A stretch of 64,000 nt of DNA from Pseudomonas serbica (GCF_028823535.1 NZ_JAQIYM010000090.1:806001-870000), one strand, 5' to 3'. Positions 1 to 8,430 are shown, counted from the first letter of the stretch. A program made the numbers and translations. The notes: a model not told the origin generated them from the letters alone.

Positions 1-423
1 ACCAGCAAGGTGATTCGCGAGTTTGCTGATGCCAAAGCGTTTGTTGCCTTCTGCGATGAGCATGGACTTCTGGCCACCGACACCGATCAGGACGCCTACA
101 CCGAAGCCGGGCTTCTGACGGCCTATCGTGAGCTGCTGGTCGAAGTTTTGACCTACGATCAGGTTCTGGGTCACTACCGTCGCCTGCTGGAGCTTCATCC
201 AGGCAAGGCGCTGCACATCGGCCAAGATGACTACGCTGTCCTGGACAAGGATGGTTACTTGTACGGGGTTAACAAATCCAACACGGAAACCTTCACCGAG
301 GCCGGCGTCTACGATTTTGATAGCTCGGCGTACAACACCTGCGTCGGTGGTTGGAATGCGGATACCTTCGTTGAGACCTGGCGGTATATCGAAGATCCTG
401 TGTTTCTCGATTTCGCCCAATAA
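1..423 (+). CDS. Hypothetical protein, 5'-truncated by window edge
   Basis: The reading frame is open from base 1 and ends at TAA 421-423, so the start probably lies outside the window. A GTG at 10 is the first possible internal start. The visible 140 residues closely match the C-terminal half of the next gene: both carry a DEHGLL/ADHGLL segment, YTEA, a PGKAL-IG segment, a DKD-YLY segment, YDFD-AYNTC-GGW and F-VETW. The two are therefore tandem paralogues. The family is not one I recognise; no catalytic motif, signal peptide or membrane segment is visible. Confidence 0.75.
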   Translation, partial: TSKVIREFADAKAFVAFCDEHGLLATDTDQDAYTEAGLLTAYRELLVEVLTYDQVLGHYRRLLELHPGKALHIGQDDYAVLDKDGYLYGVNKSNTETFTEAGVYDFDSSAYNTCVGGWNADTFVETWRYIEDPVFLDFAQ

Positions 424-477
424 CATGGAACCGCGCCGGATTGAGAGATTCGGCGCCGTGCATAAAGGAAAAGCATC

Positions 478-1248
478 ATGCCAAACGTTACCCGGCCCGA
501 TGGGCAGCCTGTAAATGTAACCTTCACAGCAGGGCTACCAGGCCCATTTGATGGCCCCTGCATTTTCTTGCTCGATGATGGTTCGATCCACGCCGGCGAT
601 GTGTTGCGGAGTTCGAAAACGTTCCCAGCGGGTGCGCTGAGCACCACGAACCCAGCTGGTGGTCTGCACGAAAAGTTCGAAATCCCTCTGTGTCGAGTGA
701 TTGGCTGGGCTGACGCCGGTCGTCGTGACAGGAAGGCTGGAGTGGCCGCCAGTGTCACCACCGCCATCCAGGCTAGCGATATCAAACTGGCGGTGATGAA
801 CGTCCTTCACGACTGCGGTGTGACGGTTCACGACGCCGAACCCAAAGGTTTCCTCGCCATCTGTGCCGATCACGGATTGCTGACAACGGATGTGAAAGGC
901 GGTTTCTACACCGAAGCCCAGTTGATGCAGGCCTATACCGAATTGCGGCTTGAAATTTTTACCTACAACCAACTTCTGGGACGCTACCGCAAATTGCTGG
1001 AGGCTAATCCAGGCAAGGCCTTGTTTATTGGCCGCTGTGAGTACGCATCCCTCGACAAAGATGCCTATCTGTATCGTGTGCACCGATACGATGGTGAAAG
1101 CTTCAGTACGGCGCGTATCTACGACTTTGACCGGGACGCCTACAACACTTGCACCGGTGGCTGGGATTCGGAATCCTTCGTCGAGACCTGGCAGCACATC
1201 CAAGCGCCGGTGTTCGTTGACCTGGTTGATCGAACGCAGGGCTGGTGA
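478..1248 (+). CDS. Hypothetical protein, paralogue of the preceding gene
   Basis: This 256-residue protein starts at ATG 478 after an AAAGGAAAAG ribosome site. Residues 1-95 are a separate N-terminal part rich in Gly, Pro and Thr. Residues from about 100 onward repeat the domain of the truncated upstream gene (YTEAQL, PGKAL, YDFDRDAYNTCTGGW, FVETW). The upstream gene may have the same two-part build, with its N-terminus outside the window. No function is recognised. The duplicated domain next to a Lar-like gene fits a run of accessory plasmid genes. Confidence 0.8.
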   Translation: MPNVTRPDGQPVNVTFTAGLPGPFDGPCIFLLDDGSIHAGDVLRSSKTFPAGALSTTNPAGGLHEKFEIPLCRVIGWADAGRRDRKAGVAASVTTAIQASDIKLAVMNVLHDCGVTVHDAEPKGFLAICADHGLLTTDVKGGFYTEAQLMQAYTELRLEIFTYNQLLGRYRKLLEANPGKALFIGRCEYASLDKDAYLYRVHRYDGESFSTARIYDFDRDAYNTCTGGWDSESFVETWQHIQAPVFVDLVDRTQGW

Positions 1249-1339
1249 GGGATCGAGAGAGTCGACACTCCTCCGCAGGAGGCTGGCTCTTTCCCTTAGC
1301 GCCACAGATCTCCAGCACAACTTTTCAAGGAAATTGCCA

Positions 1340-1948
1340 ATGACCATGTTTCCGGACAATCACTACGCACACTGCGCCCATTGCGGTGAACACGAAGGGA
1401 TGGGGCTTGCCTCGGAGCATGGGCGTGGCTTCGTACTGTGTTTTTGCGGGGCTCGCGGGCCAGCAGTAAACCGCAGTGATTTCGTGGACAGTGCCAGTAA
1501 GTTTGATCTGGATGGCTTCGATGCCGCTACTCGCCGCGCATGGAACACCCGCGCTGGCTCGGACGGGCGTGCTGAGCTTGAGGAAAAGCTCGTCAATGTG
1601 GGCAACCGGATGGCTGTTCACATCGAAGCCGGCAATGAACCTCCAGAAGGGATGTTTAAAGAGCGCCAGATGTGGCTAAGTTATCTCGTCGGTGAGGCGC
1701 TCAAAACAGACCAGGTGCCACTTACGCCAGGCTGGCACGCAGAGTCTGCGATGCAGGCGCTTCCACGTGGTTGGTATTGGGCACCGTTCCCCGGCGATTG
1801 GGTTTGGTATTGCCCGGAACGGAACATGGCTTCCGGTCTCTTTCATGGCGATACCAAGTGGCACGAGCTTATGTCCAAACGGTATTGGGGGCCATGGGTT
1901 AAGCCACCGACTGAAACTGCAATCCCTGAAGATCGTAAGGAACAATAA
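1340..1948 (+). CDS. Lar-like zinc-ribbon protein
   Basis: The predicted protein is 202 residues. ATG 1340 is preceded by CAAGGAAA; the frame stays open further upstream but overlaps the previous gene, so this start is preferred. The first 70 residues look like the restriction-alleviation (Lar) family: a CAHCG pair, then CFCGARGP, then AATRRAWNTRA, which is the usual C-x2-C...C-x-C-GA...AWN-R layout. The remaining 130 residues have no recognised domain but contain several Trp-rich segments. Lar proteins dampen type I restriction in phages and plasmids; that role here is inferred only from the N-terminus. Confidence 0.75.
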   Translation: MTMFPDNHYAHCAHCGEHEGMGLASEHGRGFVLCFCGARGPAVNRSDFVDSASKFDLDGFDAATRRAWNTRAGSDGRAELEEKLVNVGNRMAVHIEAGNEPPEGMFKERQMWLSYLVGEALKTDQVPLTPGWHAESAMQALPRGWYWAPFPGDWVWYCPERNMASGLFHGDTKWHELMSKRYWGPWVKPPTETAIPEDRKEQ

Positions 1949-2763
1949 TGAGCGTTACCGTGCAGTTCAGCATTTCGGCTGTGAAAGCCTGGGTCATGGC
2001 CGCCGTTGCGGTGGTCGCTTTCATGGCGTTGTTATTCATCCCGGCGATCAGTCAGGATCCTGCCTACCACCTGTTTGTTGACCACCGGCACCTGCTGGGC
2101 GTCGACAACTTCTGGAATGTGGCCTCCAATCTGCCGTTCATCACGCTGGGCGTGTCCGGCCTGGTTCTGACGTGCATGGTCAAGTTTCGGCAGGCCTGGC
2201 GGTTCGCCGGCAAAGAGGCGACTTCTCTGTTCATCACGTTCTTCATCGGCATCCTGCTGACTGGGCTCGGATCAGCGTACTACCACTCCAATCCGACCAA
2301 CCTGACCCTGGTATGGGACAGGCTGCCGATGACCATTTCGTTCATGGCCTTCTTCTGCATGGTGATCGGGTACCACGCGAGCATGCCGCTGGCCAAAGCC
2401 TTGCTTGGGCCGCTGCTGGTGCTGGGTATCGGCTCGGTGGGCTACTGGTGGTACACTGAAGGGCAGGGCCATGGCGACTTGCGTCCATACGTCCTGGTGC
2501 AGTTCCTGCCCTTGGTTTTGGTTCCAATCCTCATTAGCAAGACCAAGGCCGAGTTCTTGAAGTCGAAAACGATCTGGCTGGTGATCGTGTACTACGCCAC
2601 AGCCAAGGCCTGTGAGCACTGGGACGGCGCGATCTACGAGGCCTTCATGTACGTCAGTGGCCATTCGATCAAGCACCTGGTGGCGGCTCTGGGCGCCTAT
2701 GTGGTGTACGTGCACCTCAAGCGCGATTTTCGGAATGCGCGGGCGGCGCTGGTCGCGGGATAA
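1948..2763 (+). CDS. Ceramidase-family (CREST) integral membrane protein
   Basis: This 271-residue protein has about seven hydrophobic segments. It carries the hallmark ceramidase-family motifs: DHRHLLGVDNFWNVASNLPF near residue 45, GLGSAYYHSNPTN near 107, DRLPMTISFM near 126, and a late SGHSIKHL. The His and Asp residues match the zinc-site layout of alkaline ceramidases and related CREST hydrolases, which cleave amide bonds in membrane lipids. The start codon overlaps the previous stop (TAATG), so the two genes are translationally coupled. A hairpin terminator follows. Substrate is unknown; a lipid hydrolase is an unusual plasmid passenger. Confidence 0.8.
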   Translation: MSVTVQFSISAVKAWVMAAVAVVAFMALLFIPAISQDPAYHLFVDHRHLLGVDNFWNVASNLPFITLGVSGLVLTCMVKFRQAWRFAGKEATSLFITFFIGILLTGLGSAYYHSNPTNLTLVWDRLPMTISFMAFFCMVIGYHASMPLAKALLGPLLVLGIGSVGYWWYTEGQGHGDLRPYVLVQFLPLVLVPILISKTKAEFLKSKTIWLVIVYYATAKACEHWDGAIYEAFMYVSGHSIKHLVAALGAYVVYVHLKRDFRNARAALVAG

Positions 2764-2790
2764 CGGTTGACACCCCCACCAGCTTCACCA

Positions 2791-2812
2791 CAGCCCGCTT
2801 TGCGGGCTTTGT
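2791..2812 (+). terminator. Rho-independent terminator after ceramidase-like gene
   Basis: The hairpin AGCCCGC-TT-T-GCGGGCT is followed by TTGT. It lies 28 bp past the stop codon of the ceramidase-like gene. Confidence 0.65.
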
Positions 2813-2882
2813 CGGTAGGAGAGGGCCATTTACAAACCAGCAGCCGACCCTGGATTAGCTGTTAACCAGACAGGACGAGAAG

Positions 2883-3320
2883 ATGGGACACAAATACTAC
2901 GCTGTCGCGAAAGGCCTTAACCCCGGCATCTACGAGTCCTGGTACTACGGCGCGTACGAACAGGTACATGGCTTCCCAGCGGCTCGCTATCGCCGGTTCT
3001 CGACCCACGAAGACGCCGCCCGATGGATCAGGCAGTTCAACAATCCGAAACTGTCTGTTTTCAGCGTTTTCACCAAGGAACAACTGGCCCGTGTTGGCGT
3101 CGCCACGATTGTGATGATGCAACCGCACGGGAAGGGGATGGGGGATATCGTCTTGCTCGGCAGCAACATCTACGATGGCGAATGCAAAATGGCAGCCACG
3201 GAACGTGGATTGGCCGAGTTCTTCACGGCTGAGCATGCCGCCTCCGGGGTGCCCGTGGTAGAGACCAATATCCTTCGGGGCGCGGAGCTGTGTTTCGATG
3301 AAGAAGACTACCTGCTCTAG
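2883..3320 (+). CDS. Viroplasmin (RNase H1 N-terminal) domain protein
   Basis: The 145-residue protein begins with KYYAVAKGLNPGIYESWY, then QVHGFPAARYRRF and a WI-ending helix. This is the classic Caulimovirus viroplasmin / RNase H1 N-terminal domain, which binds RNA:DNA hybrids or dsRNA. The C-terminal 95 residues are not an RNase H domain: the D-E-D-D catalytic pattern is not visible, and the segment ends in an acidic FDEEDY. It may be a nucleic-acid-binding protein of unknown job. The start follows GGACGAGAAG. Confidence 0.8.
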   Translation: MGHKYYAVAKGLNPGIYESWYYGAYEQVHGFPAARYRRFSTHEDAARWIRQFNNPKLSVFSVFTKEQLARVGVATIVMMQPHGKGMGDIVLLGSNIYDGECKMAATERGLAEFFTAEHAASGVPVVETNILRGAELCFDEEDYLL

Positions 3321-3358
3321 CCGATCCAGGTCAGGCGGTAAGCCAGGGGCTGCGAATC

Positions 3359-3595
3359 TTACTTTCGCATTTCTTCCGGGTGGCGGCACGGAATCCCAAT
3401 CCACTGCTTGCCGTCCTTGTGCATGCTGTACGGATTGAAGAACTCTTTCAGGTGGTGCGATTCGCTTTCAGGGTCGCAGCTCAGGCGTTTATTCTCAGCT
3501 CGGCGAAAAGCGCGGTGCCACTTGGCTTTGTCGAAGGATTCGGAGACGGCTGTGGTGTGGCCGATTATCGGGGTCTTGCGGCGTGATCTGCTCAT
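3359..3595 (-). CDS. Small basic conserved protein (MSRSRRKTP type)
   Basis: The frame is open further upstream, but ATG 3595 gives an N-terminus MSRSRRKTPIIGHTTAVSES. From memory this is a widespread small basic protein of Pseudomonas genomes and their mobile elements. The 78-residue product is rich in Arg, Lys and His (AKWHRAFRRAENKRL). Function unknown. It is the only minus-strand gene in the first 12 kb and faces the CTAG-type promoter of the next gene. Confidence 0.65.
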   Translation of the reverse strand: MSRSRRKTPIIGHTTAVSESFDKAKWHRAFRRAENKRLSCDPESESHHLKEFFNPYSMHKDGKQWIGIPCRHPEEMRK

Positions 3596-3705
3596 GTTCG
3601 GTACCAGGACTCTAGGAGCACGCCACTCGCGAACTCGCCCTGAATTCAACAGAGCCATCCAGGTTAACAGAGCCTCCCAAACAATCAAAATAATTGTGCG
3701 GATGC

Positions 3706-3734
3706 TTGCTAATTAACCCCTAGCGTAATACTAT
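3706..3734 (+). promoter_or_regulatory. CTAG-type promoter (copy 1)
   Basis: The elements are TTGCTA, a 17-bp spacer containing AACCCCTAGCG, and TACTAT. It lies 35 bp upstream of the gene at 3769. The same layout (TTGC/TTGT, spacer with a CTAG palindrome, TA-rich -10) occurs at four other places in the window, at 8494, 9842, 20786 and on the minus strand at 56472. A shared regulator binding the CTAG palindrome is inferred. Confidence 0.6.
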
Positions 3735-3768
3735 CTTCCTCAATGACCCATTCAGCAGGAAGCCTGGT

Positions 3769-4062
3769 ATGTCGACCTCCAAACGCACCACCGTTAAAGA
3801 CAAGACCGCATCGGAGCAGCGTCCTCGACTGACCTTTGCCGCTGTCAACGACGCGCTGGCCAAGATCGGCGCAAAAGAGCGTTTGGTCAAAGGGAATGGC
3901 TACCTGTACTTCACCGGTGGCGGAGCGGCCAACTGGTCGAGCTGCTCGGTGATGGTGCCTCGCTTGAGTGATTACACCTTGGATGAGTGGCTCATAGTCT
4001 GGCGCAACATGCGTTCCGAGGCTGCCCGTCAGCTCGAGTACTCCTTCACGGGCACTTGGTAG
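3769..4062 (+). CDS. Hypothetical protein
   Basis: This 97-residue protein starts at ATG 3769 after GCAGGAAG. The N-terminal 20 residues are basic and Ser/Thr-rich. The rest has LTFAAVNDALAKIGAKERLVKG and a YLYFTGGGAANW turn. The family is not recognised by name. It is driven by a CTAG-type promoter and followed by the HigA-like regulator. Confidence 0.7.
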   Translation: MSTSKRTTVKDKTASEQRPRLTFAAVNDALAKIGAKERLVKGNGYLYFTGGGAANWSSCSVMVPRLSDYTLDEWLIVWRNMRSEAARQLEYSFTGTW

Positions 4063-4093
4063 GTTAAGCAAGTTATTTGCTGAGTATTGACTA

Positions 4094-4125
4094 TGTAGTT
4101 GCGCCTTACGCAAGGAGCAACTACA
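4094..4125 (+). promoter_or_regulatory. Inverted-repeat operator of the HigA-like gene
   Basis: Perfect 9-bp arms TGTAGTTGC and GCAACTACA are separated by 14 bp, just 32 bp upstream of the HTH gene. A TTGACT at 4087 precedes the first arm, so the arms cover the likely promoter. Autorepression by the HTH protein is the natural reading, but is inferred. Confidence 0.6.
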
Positions 4126-4156
4126 ATCGGATCATTACCTCAGGATAAGCCTCATC

Positions 4157-5050
4157 ATGACGATTAGATCCCCCGGCGAAATCATCTCTTCTGACATCCT
4201 GCCCCATATGAATGTCCGGCCTTCAGAACTGGCAGTGGCCATGGGCATGTCTCCCGCCAGCATCAGTCGGATTCTGACCGGCAAGGCCGCAATCACCCCG
4301 GAGACAGCCATCCGCCTCGAGAAGGTACTCAACGAGAAGGCTGATTTCTGGATGAGCCTGCAGACCTCCTACGATCTCGCCAGAGCCAGAACTACGGTGG
4401 ATGTGACCTCGCTTGCGCAGTTGGAGGCAAAACCAGGCCTGCACAGCGCCAGGGCCTTGCTCAAGAATATTTTCGAGCGTTACGTGGGCACTGACCGGAG
4501 TATTCCGCTGACCGATCTTGTGGAGGTCACTGAACTGTGTGGCGTCGAGCCGTTGTTCATGCTGATGCGCCAGGTGGATCCGGAGCGCAAGCTTTTCGAT
4601 TACCCGGCGACTAAAATGGATCGAGGTATTCACGGATTGCCGCTGTTGGAAGGCTATTTCAAGACCTTCTCGTTTTCCGAAGATTGCGGGATTTTGGATG
4701 AGGATAATCTGCTTTCTCAGGAGTTTATCGCCTCGGTCTACAAAACTTTCAGTGGAGATTTCCATGGTCATGCGCTGGTTGCTTATGATTACCAGCTGAA
4801 GACTGAGGGTGTTCTTGTTTGGGTTCTGTTGAACAAGAAGTATGTTCCTATCTCGGCTGACATGCTGGCTCTTCAAGAGACAATCAATGCTCCGGTTTCT
4901 TGCTACGTCAAACCTGGGCGCAAATGGTTCGGGGAGGGGTTTCTGCTGACCGCTTTTATTGCCGATAAGAAGCGTCTAAGCCCACTTAATTTGAACGTCA
5001 TCCGCGACGAACTTAAGGGCCTAGCAGCGAAATGGCGTAATCACCCATAA
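4157..5050 (+). CDS. HigA-like XRE-family regulator with long C-terminal domain
   Basis: The product is 297 residues. Residues 1-85 are a HigA/VapI-type helix-turn-helix: PGEIISSDILPHMNVRPSEL, then an AMGMSPASISRILTGKAAIT recognition region and ETAIRLEKVL. Residues from about 90 onward are a long unidentified domain. Plain HigA antitoxins are about 100 residues, so this is three times the usual size. No HigB toxin gene lies on either side. It could be a self-contained toxin-antitoxin fusion or simply a regulator with a ligand domain. The inverted repeat upstream suggests it binds its own promoter. Confidence 0.75.
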   Translation: MTIRSPGEIISSDILPHMNVRPSELAVAMGMSPASISRILTGKAAITPETAIRLEKVLNEKADFWMSLQTSYDLARARTTVDVTSLAQLEAKPGLHSARALLKNIFERYVGTDRSIPLTDLVEVTELCGVEPLFMLMRQVDPERKLFDYPATKMDRGIHGLPLLEGYFKTFSFSEDCGILDEDNLLSQEFIASVYKTFSGDFHGHALVAYDYQLKTEGVLVWVLLNKKYVPISADMLALQETINAPVSCYVKPGRKWFGEGFLLTAFIADKKRLSPLNLNVIRDELKGLAAKWRNHP

Positions 5051-5065
5051 AGCAGGAAGCGAAAA

Positions 5066-5343
5066 ATGAAAATTCACGTCTTCGTTGCTCAACGTAAATG
5101 TGCCTATCAAGGTGAATACGGCATTGAAGCCATCGCTTGCATGTCGGAATACGAATAAGCGACAACCCGGAATACCTCAAGGGTGAGCTGGTTAAAGCGC
5201 GCAAGTCGGACGAATTCGACAGCGTCGAAATCGTCGAGCTGGACGTTAACGAGAAAGACCTGACCGCGATCCTGTTTCCGGCAAAGTGCTACAACCGAGA
5301 GAATTCGAAACCTCAATTTCAGGGAAATTGCTATGAGCCGTGA
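5066..5343 (+). pseudogene. Small gene split by a frameshift
   Basis: ATG 5066, after GGAAGCGAAAA, opens a 30-codon frame (MKIHVFVAQRKCAYQGEYG...MSEYE) that stops at TAA 5156. Directly afterwards the +1 frame continues with a well-formed protein (SDNPEYLKGELVKARKSDEF, then VEIVELDVNEKDL) to 5343. Removing one base near 5155 joins the two into one protein of about 90 residues. It may be a true frameshift mutation, a sequencing error, or programmed frameshifting. Function unknown. The last bases overlap the start of the next gene. Confidence 0.6.
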
Positions 5344-6118
5344 TGTCGATGTGTTGTTTGAGCTGCTCCAGGAAGCCTGTGGTAAGCAATTTGGTTTTGC
5401 CTCGGAACGAATCTCGGACAACCTCCAATACATGGGGCCATTGCACGATGGCCAACATCGCTTCCGCGATACACTGTCCCACGCAGAAATTCATCTGACC
5501 TTGAATCCTTTGTCTGCCGCGCTTTTTGAGCGACCAGGTCAGCCAGAACTGGATTGGTCAGAAAGTCTGCTGACCGAATACCGAAAATCCGATGATCAAC
5601 TTCAGGTTGAGCATGATGCCCGGCTGGCAAACATACGGCTGACCCTTGAGTCGCCATTGTGGGCCACTCACGGTGCGTACATCCGCTCCTTGTTCCCTGA
5701 GCAGCCGAACCAGGTTACCGGGACTGAGCCGTTTATTGGGGCTTACAACCTGGTCGGTGAGCTGCTTGGTCAGGCAGATCCGGAATTCGTCGCTTTTTCT
5801 AAGCGAATGGGAACTCCAGACGTTCAAGAACTCACGTTTTACCTGATTGATGTCTACAAACTCGAAATTGAAGACCAGATCTGGGTGGCGATTAAAGAGA
5901 ATCCCAAGCTCAAGGCTATCGTGAAAGTGACTGACGAGGTTCTGCTGGGTGTCAGCTCAGCAGACAAAGAAGCTAAGCGCCTCGCTGGGGAGATAGAAGA
6001 AACACTCCCTGCACATCTTCAAGGGGAGGGCGTCGCAAGCCAGATCATAATCCTGACCATGCGAAATAGATCGATGATCGCGTCGTCGGAACCAGAACCA
6101 CCCTCGCCGGCGCCGTAA
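5333..6118 (+). CDS. Hypothetical protein, paralogue family A, copy 1
   Basis: This 261-residue protein is the first of three tandem paralogues. The shared N-terminal block reads L-V/E-LQEAC-QFGFA-ERI-NLQY. It is followed by HRF-D and E-IHL-LNP, then WPESLL/WSESLL-Y-KSD-Q, SPLWA, and YDLV/YNLV-EL. The C-terminal third is helical and ends in a conserved IIL-MR(N/D)RS segment. No catalytic motif or membrane segment is visible. ATG 5333 follows AGGGAAATTGCT. Three copies in 3 kb imply selection for dosage or diversification. Confidence 0.8.
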   Translation: MSRDVDVLFELLQEACGKQFGFASERISDNLQYMGPLHDGQHRFRDTLSHAEIHLTLNPLSAALFERPGQPELDWSESLLTEYRKSDDQLQVEHDARLANIRLTLESPLWATHGAYIRSLFPEQPNQVTGTEPFIGAYNLVGELLGQADPEFVAFSKRMGTPDVQELTFYLIDVYKLEIEDQIWVAIKENPKLKAIVKVTDEVLLGVSSADKEAKRLAGEIEETLPAHLQGEGVASQIIILTMRNRSMIASSEPEPPSPAP

Positions 6119-6161
6119 GATCTTCGCTGACCCAAACTTAATAATCCGAGGGGCGACGAGC

Positions 6162-6527
6162 ATGGCCACGTCAAAGCAGGGCTTCAACACCGAGCTGTTC
6201 CGCGTCTTGCTGACTGCTGGACTTGGCGGTGAGATGACCATCGAGGTGGTTACCATTCCCGCTCGGAAAGGGGCGGTGGTATTCGACACCGCTCATGGCA
6301 AGCGAATCAAGGTCGAGGCATTGGCCTGTGTGGAATGCGTGGCTTCCAGTACCGGGATTTTGTGTTGGGTTTACGTCGACGCTCCGGAAGACGTTGACGC
6401 CGCCATAACGCTCGCCTGGGAGGCCGCCAGGAATAAAACAGCTCAGGCACTGGCCGAAGCGCAAGCGTGCTTCACAGCGGCTCACAGCAAGCCAAAAATC
6501 ACTCGTAGTAACTGGGTGGCCGAGTAG
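6162..6527 (+). CDS. Hypothetical protein
   Basis: A 121-residue protein with ATG 6162 after GAGGGGCGACGAGC. The first half is predicted beta-rich (MTIEVVTIPARKGAVVFD, RIKVEALACVECVASS) and the C-terminal part is a helix (AARNKTAQALAEAQACF). Two Cys sit as CVEC. It lies between copies 1 and 2 of paralogue family A and is unrelated to them. Function unknown. Confidence 0.7.
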   Translation: MATSKQGFNTELFRVLLTAGLGGEMTIEVVTIPARKGAVVFDTAHGKRIKVEALACVECVASSTGILCWVYVDAPEDVDAAITLAWEAARNKTAQALAEAQACFTAAHSKPKITRSNWVAE

Positions 6528-6609
6528 AAGCCCTTACCGCTGAGCATTGACCCACGCCTGGCTGATTAGTCAGGCTGGAAGCATGCACCAAAATTCCAAG
6601 GAATTCGTT

Positions 6610-7425
6610 ATGAGCCGTCGCACCGACGCGTTGTTCGTCATACTGCAAGAAGCCTGTAAAGCGCAGTTTGGTTTTGCCCCGGAGCGCATCTCGGACAATC
6701 TCCAGTACATGGGGCCACTGACTGGCGCCAGTCATCGGTTTCGCGATCACATGTCGCATTCTGAGATCCATTTGTCACTGAACCCGCCGACAGCCACTCT
6801 CTTTCAGCGTGAAGGTGAGGATGAGCCAGATTGGCCAGAAAGCCTGTTGCAGGCCTACTGCAAATCCGATGAGCAGCTTCAGGCGGAGCAGGAGGCTTGG
6901 GATGAGAAGTTGCGTTTTGCGTTGGCGTCTCCGTTATGGGCCAGCTACAGCGCTGACATTCACGCCATGTTCCGTGATCATCCGACCTACAACGGCTCCG
7001 CCCCAGTGCCAAGGGTGGGTGCCTACGATCTCGTTGTAGAGCTTTCAGCAAAAGGCGACCTTGAGTTGGCTGCTTTTGCCGAAAAAATGGGGACTCAGGA
7101 TCTCCACGAGCTGTCTTCATATCTTCTTAAGGCCCACCATCGAGAGGCGGAGCTGGAAGTCTGGGATTTAGTGAAGGATCACCCGAACATTCAGGCTATC
7201 GAAAACCTGATCGACCAGGTGCTGGCCGGCGATAAAGCGGCTGACAAAGAAGCCGGTCGCCTTTCAACCGAGATGTTCCCGTTGCTGCCTCAGCATCATC
7301 TGTCACCAACCACTGAAAGTCTTCTCATCGTCCTGGTGATGCGTGACAGATCGGCCCGGAAAGCTGAATCAGCACGCGCTTCGGCGCCATCACAAAAGGC
7401 GGACGAGCCGTCCATGGAGCCGTAG
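6610..7425 (+). CDS. Hypothetical protein, paralogue family A, copy 2
   Basis: The product is 271 residues. The frame is open 63 bp further upstream, but ATG 6610 has AAGGAATTCGTT before it and gives MSRRTDALFVILQEACKAQF, which aligns with the starts of copies 1 and 3. It is the closest relative of copy 1 through ERISDNLQYMGPL and HRFRDHMSHSEIHLSLNPP. The tail is longer and Ser/Ala/Pro-rich. Function unknown. Confidence 0.8.
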   Translation: MSRRTDALFVILQEACKAQFGFAPERISDNLQYMGPLTGASHRFRDHMSHSEIHLSLNPPTATLFQREGEDEPDWPESLLQAYCKSDEQLQAEQEAWDEKLRFALASPLWASYSADIHAMFRDHPTYNGSAPVPRVGAYDLVVELSAKGDLELAAFAEKMGTQDLHELSSYLLKAHHREAELEVWDLVKDHPNIQAIENLIDQVLAGDKAADKEAGRLSTEMFPLLPQHHLSPTTESLLIVLVMRDRSARKAESARASAPSQKADEPSMEP

Positions 7426-7493
7426 GGCTTCCAAGCGATTCACCTTTTCACCGAATAGCTCGAGCAGAGCTCCATTTTTCCAAGGATTTCTTT

Positions 7494-8411
7494 ATGAGCC
7501 GTCGCATTGAAGCGCTGTTTGTCGTTCTGCAAGAAGCTTGCAAAGAGCAGTTTGGTTTTGCGCCGGAGCGAATCAAGGAGAACCTACAGTACCTGGGCAC
7601 AGTAGGTGACAGCTCACTCTTAGATGCCATCACTGGGGAACTCAACGCGAACGCTGTCCATCGTTTCAGTGATCGCGTTTGGGGTGCCGAAATTCAACTG
7701 TCCTTGAACCCGGTTAATGCGACCTTGTTTGAGCGCCCTCCTATGATGCCTTGGCCGGAAAAATTGCTAGCTAAGTTCGGAGACGCTGAAATTAATCGAT
7801 TTAATGAAATCTTGTCTGCGCAAGCAAAAAAGATCGGGCAGATTTGGCCGGAAAAAATGCTGACCGAGTATCGAAAAACGGATTTGGAGATTAAGGCGGA
7901 GCGTGATGCCAGGGATGCCAATGTAAAATACACCTTGGAGTCGCCGCTTTGGGCATCGGTTGGCCCATTCGTACGAAGTCAATTCCCCGGCCATGAGACC
8001 TCCGTCGCTGGAGCTATGTCAGCTATCAGTCTGTACCGTCTGGTCGAAGAACTGGCAGAGAAGGGTGATCCAGATTTCGTGACCTTTGCTGAACACATCG
8101 GCGCGAAGACGACGGAGGAGCTCTCCTGGCATCTGGAGATGACCTATCGGTGTGAACATGAGATGGCGGTATGGGAGAAAATCAAATCCCACCCAAGCGT
8201 CAAAGCCATCGATATTTTGCTCCCCGAGCTCAACTCCGGAAGCCGTCATGCCAAAAGCAAGGTCGAAGAGCTTGCGTATGAAGTGTGTGACAGCCTTCCT
8301 CAGTATGAGGAGGTGGCTGTGGATAGCCACCTCATTATTCTTCTGGTGACGCGTAACCAGGTGGCGAAGCAACCGGTGCAGATACCAGAAGACGATTCTC
8401 CGGCGCCATAA
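7494..8411 (+). CDS. Hypothetical protein, paralogue family A, copy 3
   Basis: The product is 305 residues and starts MSRRIEALFVVLQEACKEQF. Compared with copies 1 and 2 it carries extra sequence near residues 37-50 and a duplicated stretch: WPEKLLAKFGDAE-NRFNEI is followed by WPEKMLTEYRKTDLEIKAE, so one WPE-LL segment appears twice. This block is also more AT-rich than its surroundings. The terminal IILLVTRNQ matches the other copies. A terminator hairpin follows. Confidence 0.8.
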   Translation: MSRRIEALFVVLQEACKEQFGFAPERIKENLQYLGTVGDSSLLDAITGELNANAVHRFSDRVWGAEIQLSLNPVNATLFERPPMMPWPEKLLAKFGDAEINRFNEILSAQAKKIGQIWPEKMLTEYRKTDLEIKAERDARDANVKYTLESPLWASVGPFVRSQFPGHETSVAGAMSAISLYRLVEELAEKGDPDFVTFAEHIGAKTTEELSWHLEMTYRCEHEMAVWEKIKSHPSVKAIDILLPELNSGSRHAKSKVEELAYEVCDSLPQYEEVAVDSHLIILLVTRNQVAKQPVQIPEDDSPAP

Positions 8412-8430
8412 GGCTTCCGCAACACTCGAA

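Noticed and set aside
535..1359. Long minus-strand frame across the first genes
   Set aside because: It is antisense to the well-supported plus-strand gene at 478 and has no ribosome site.
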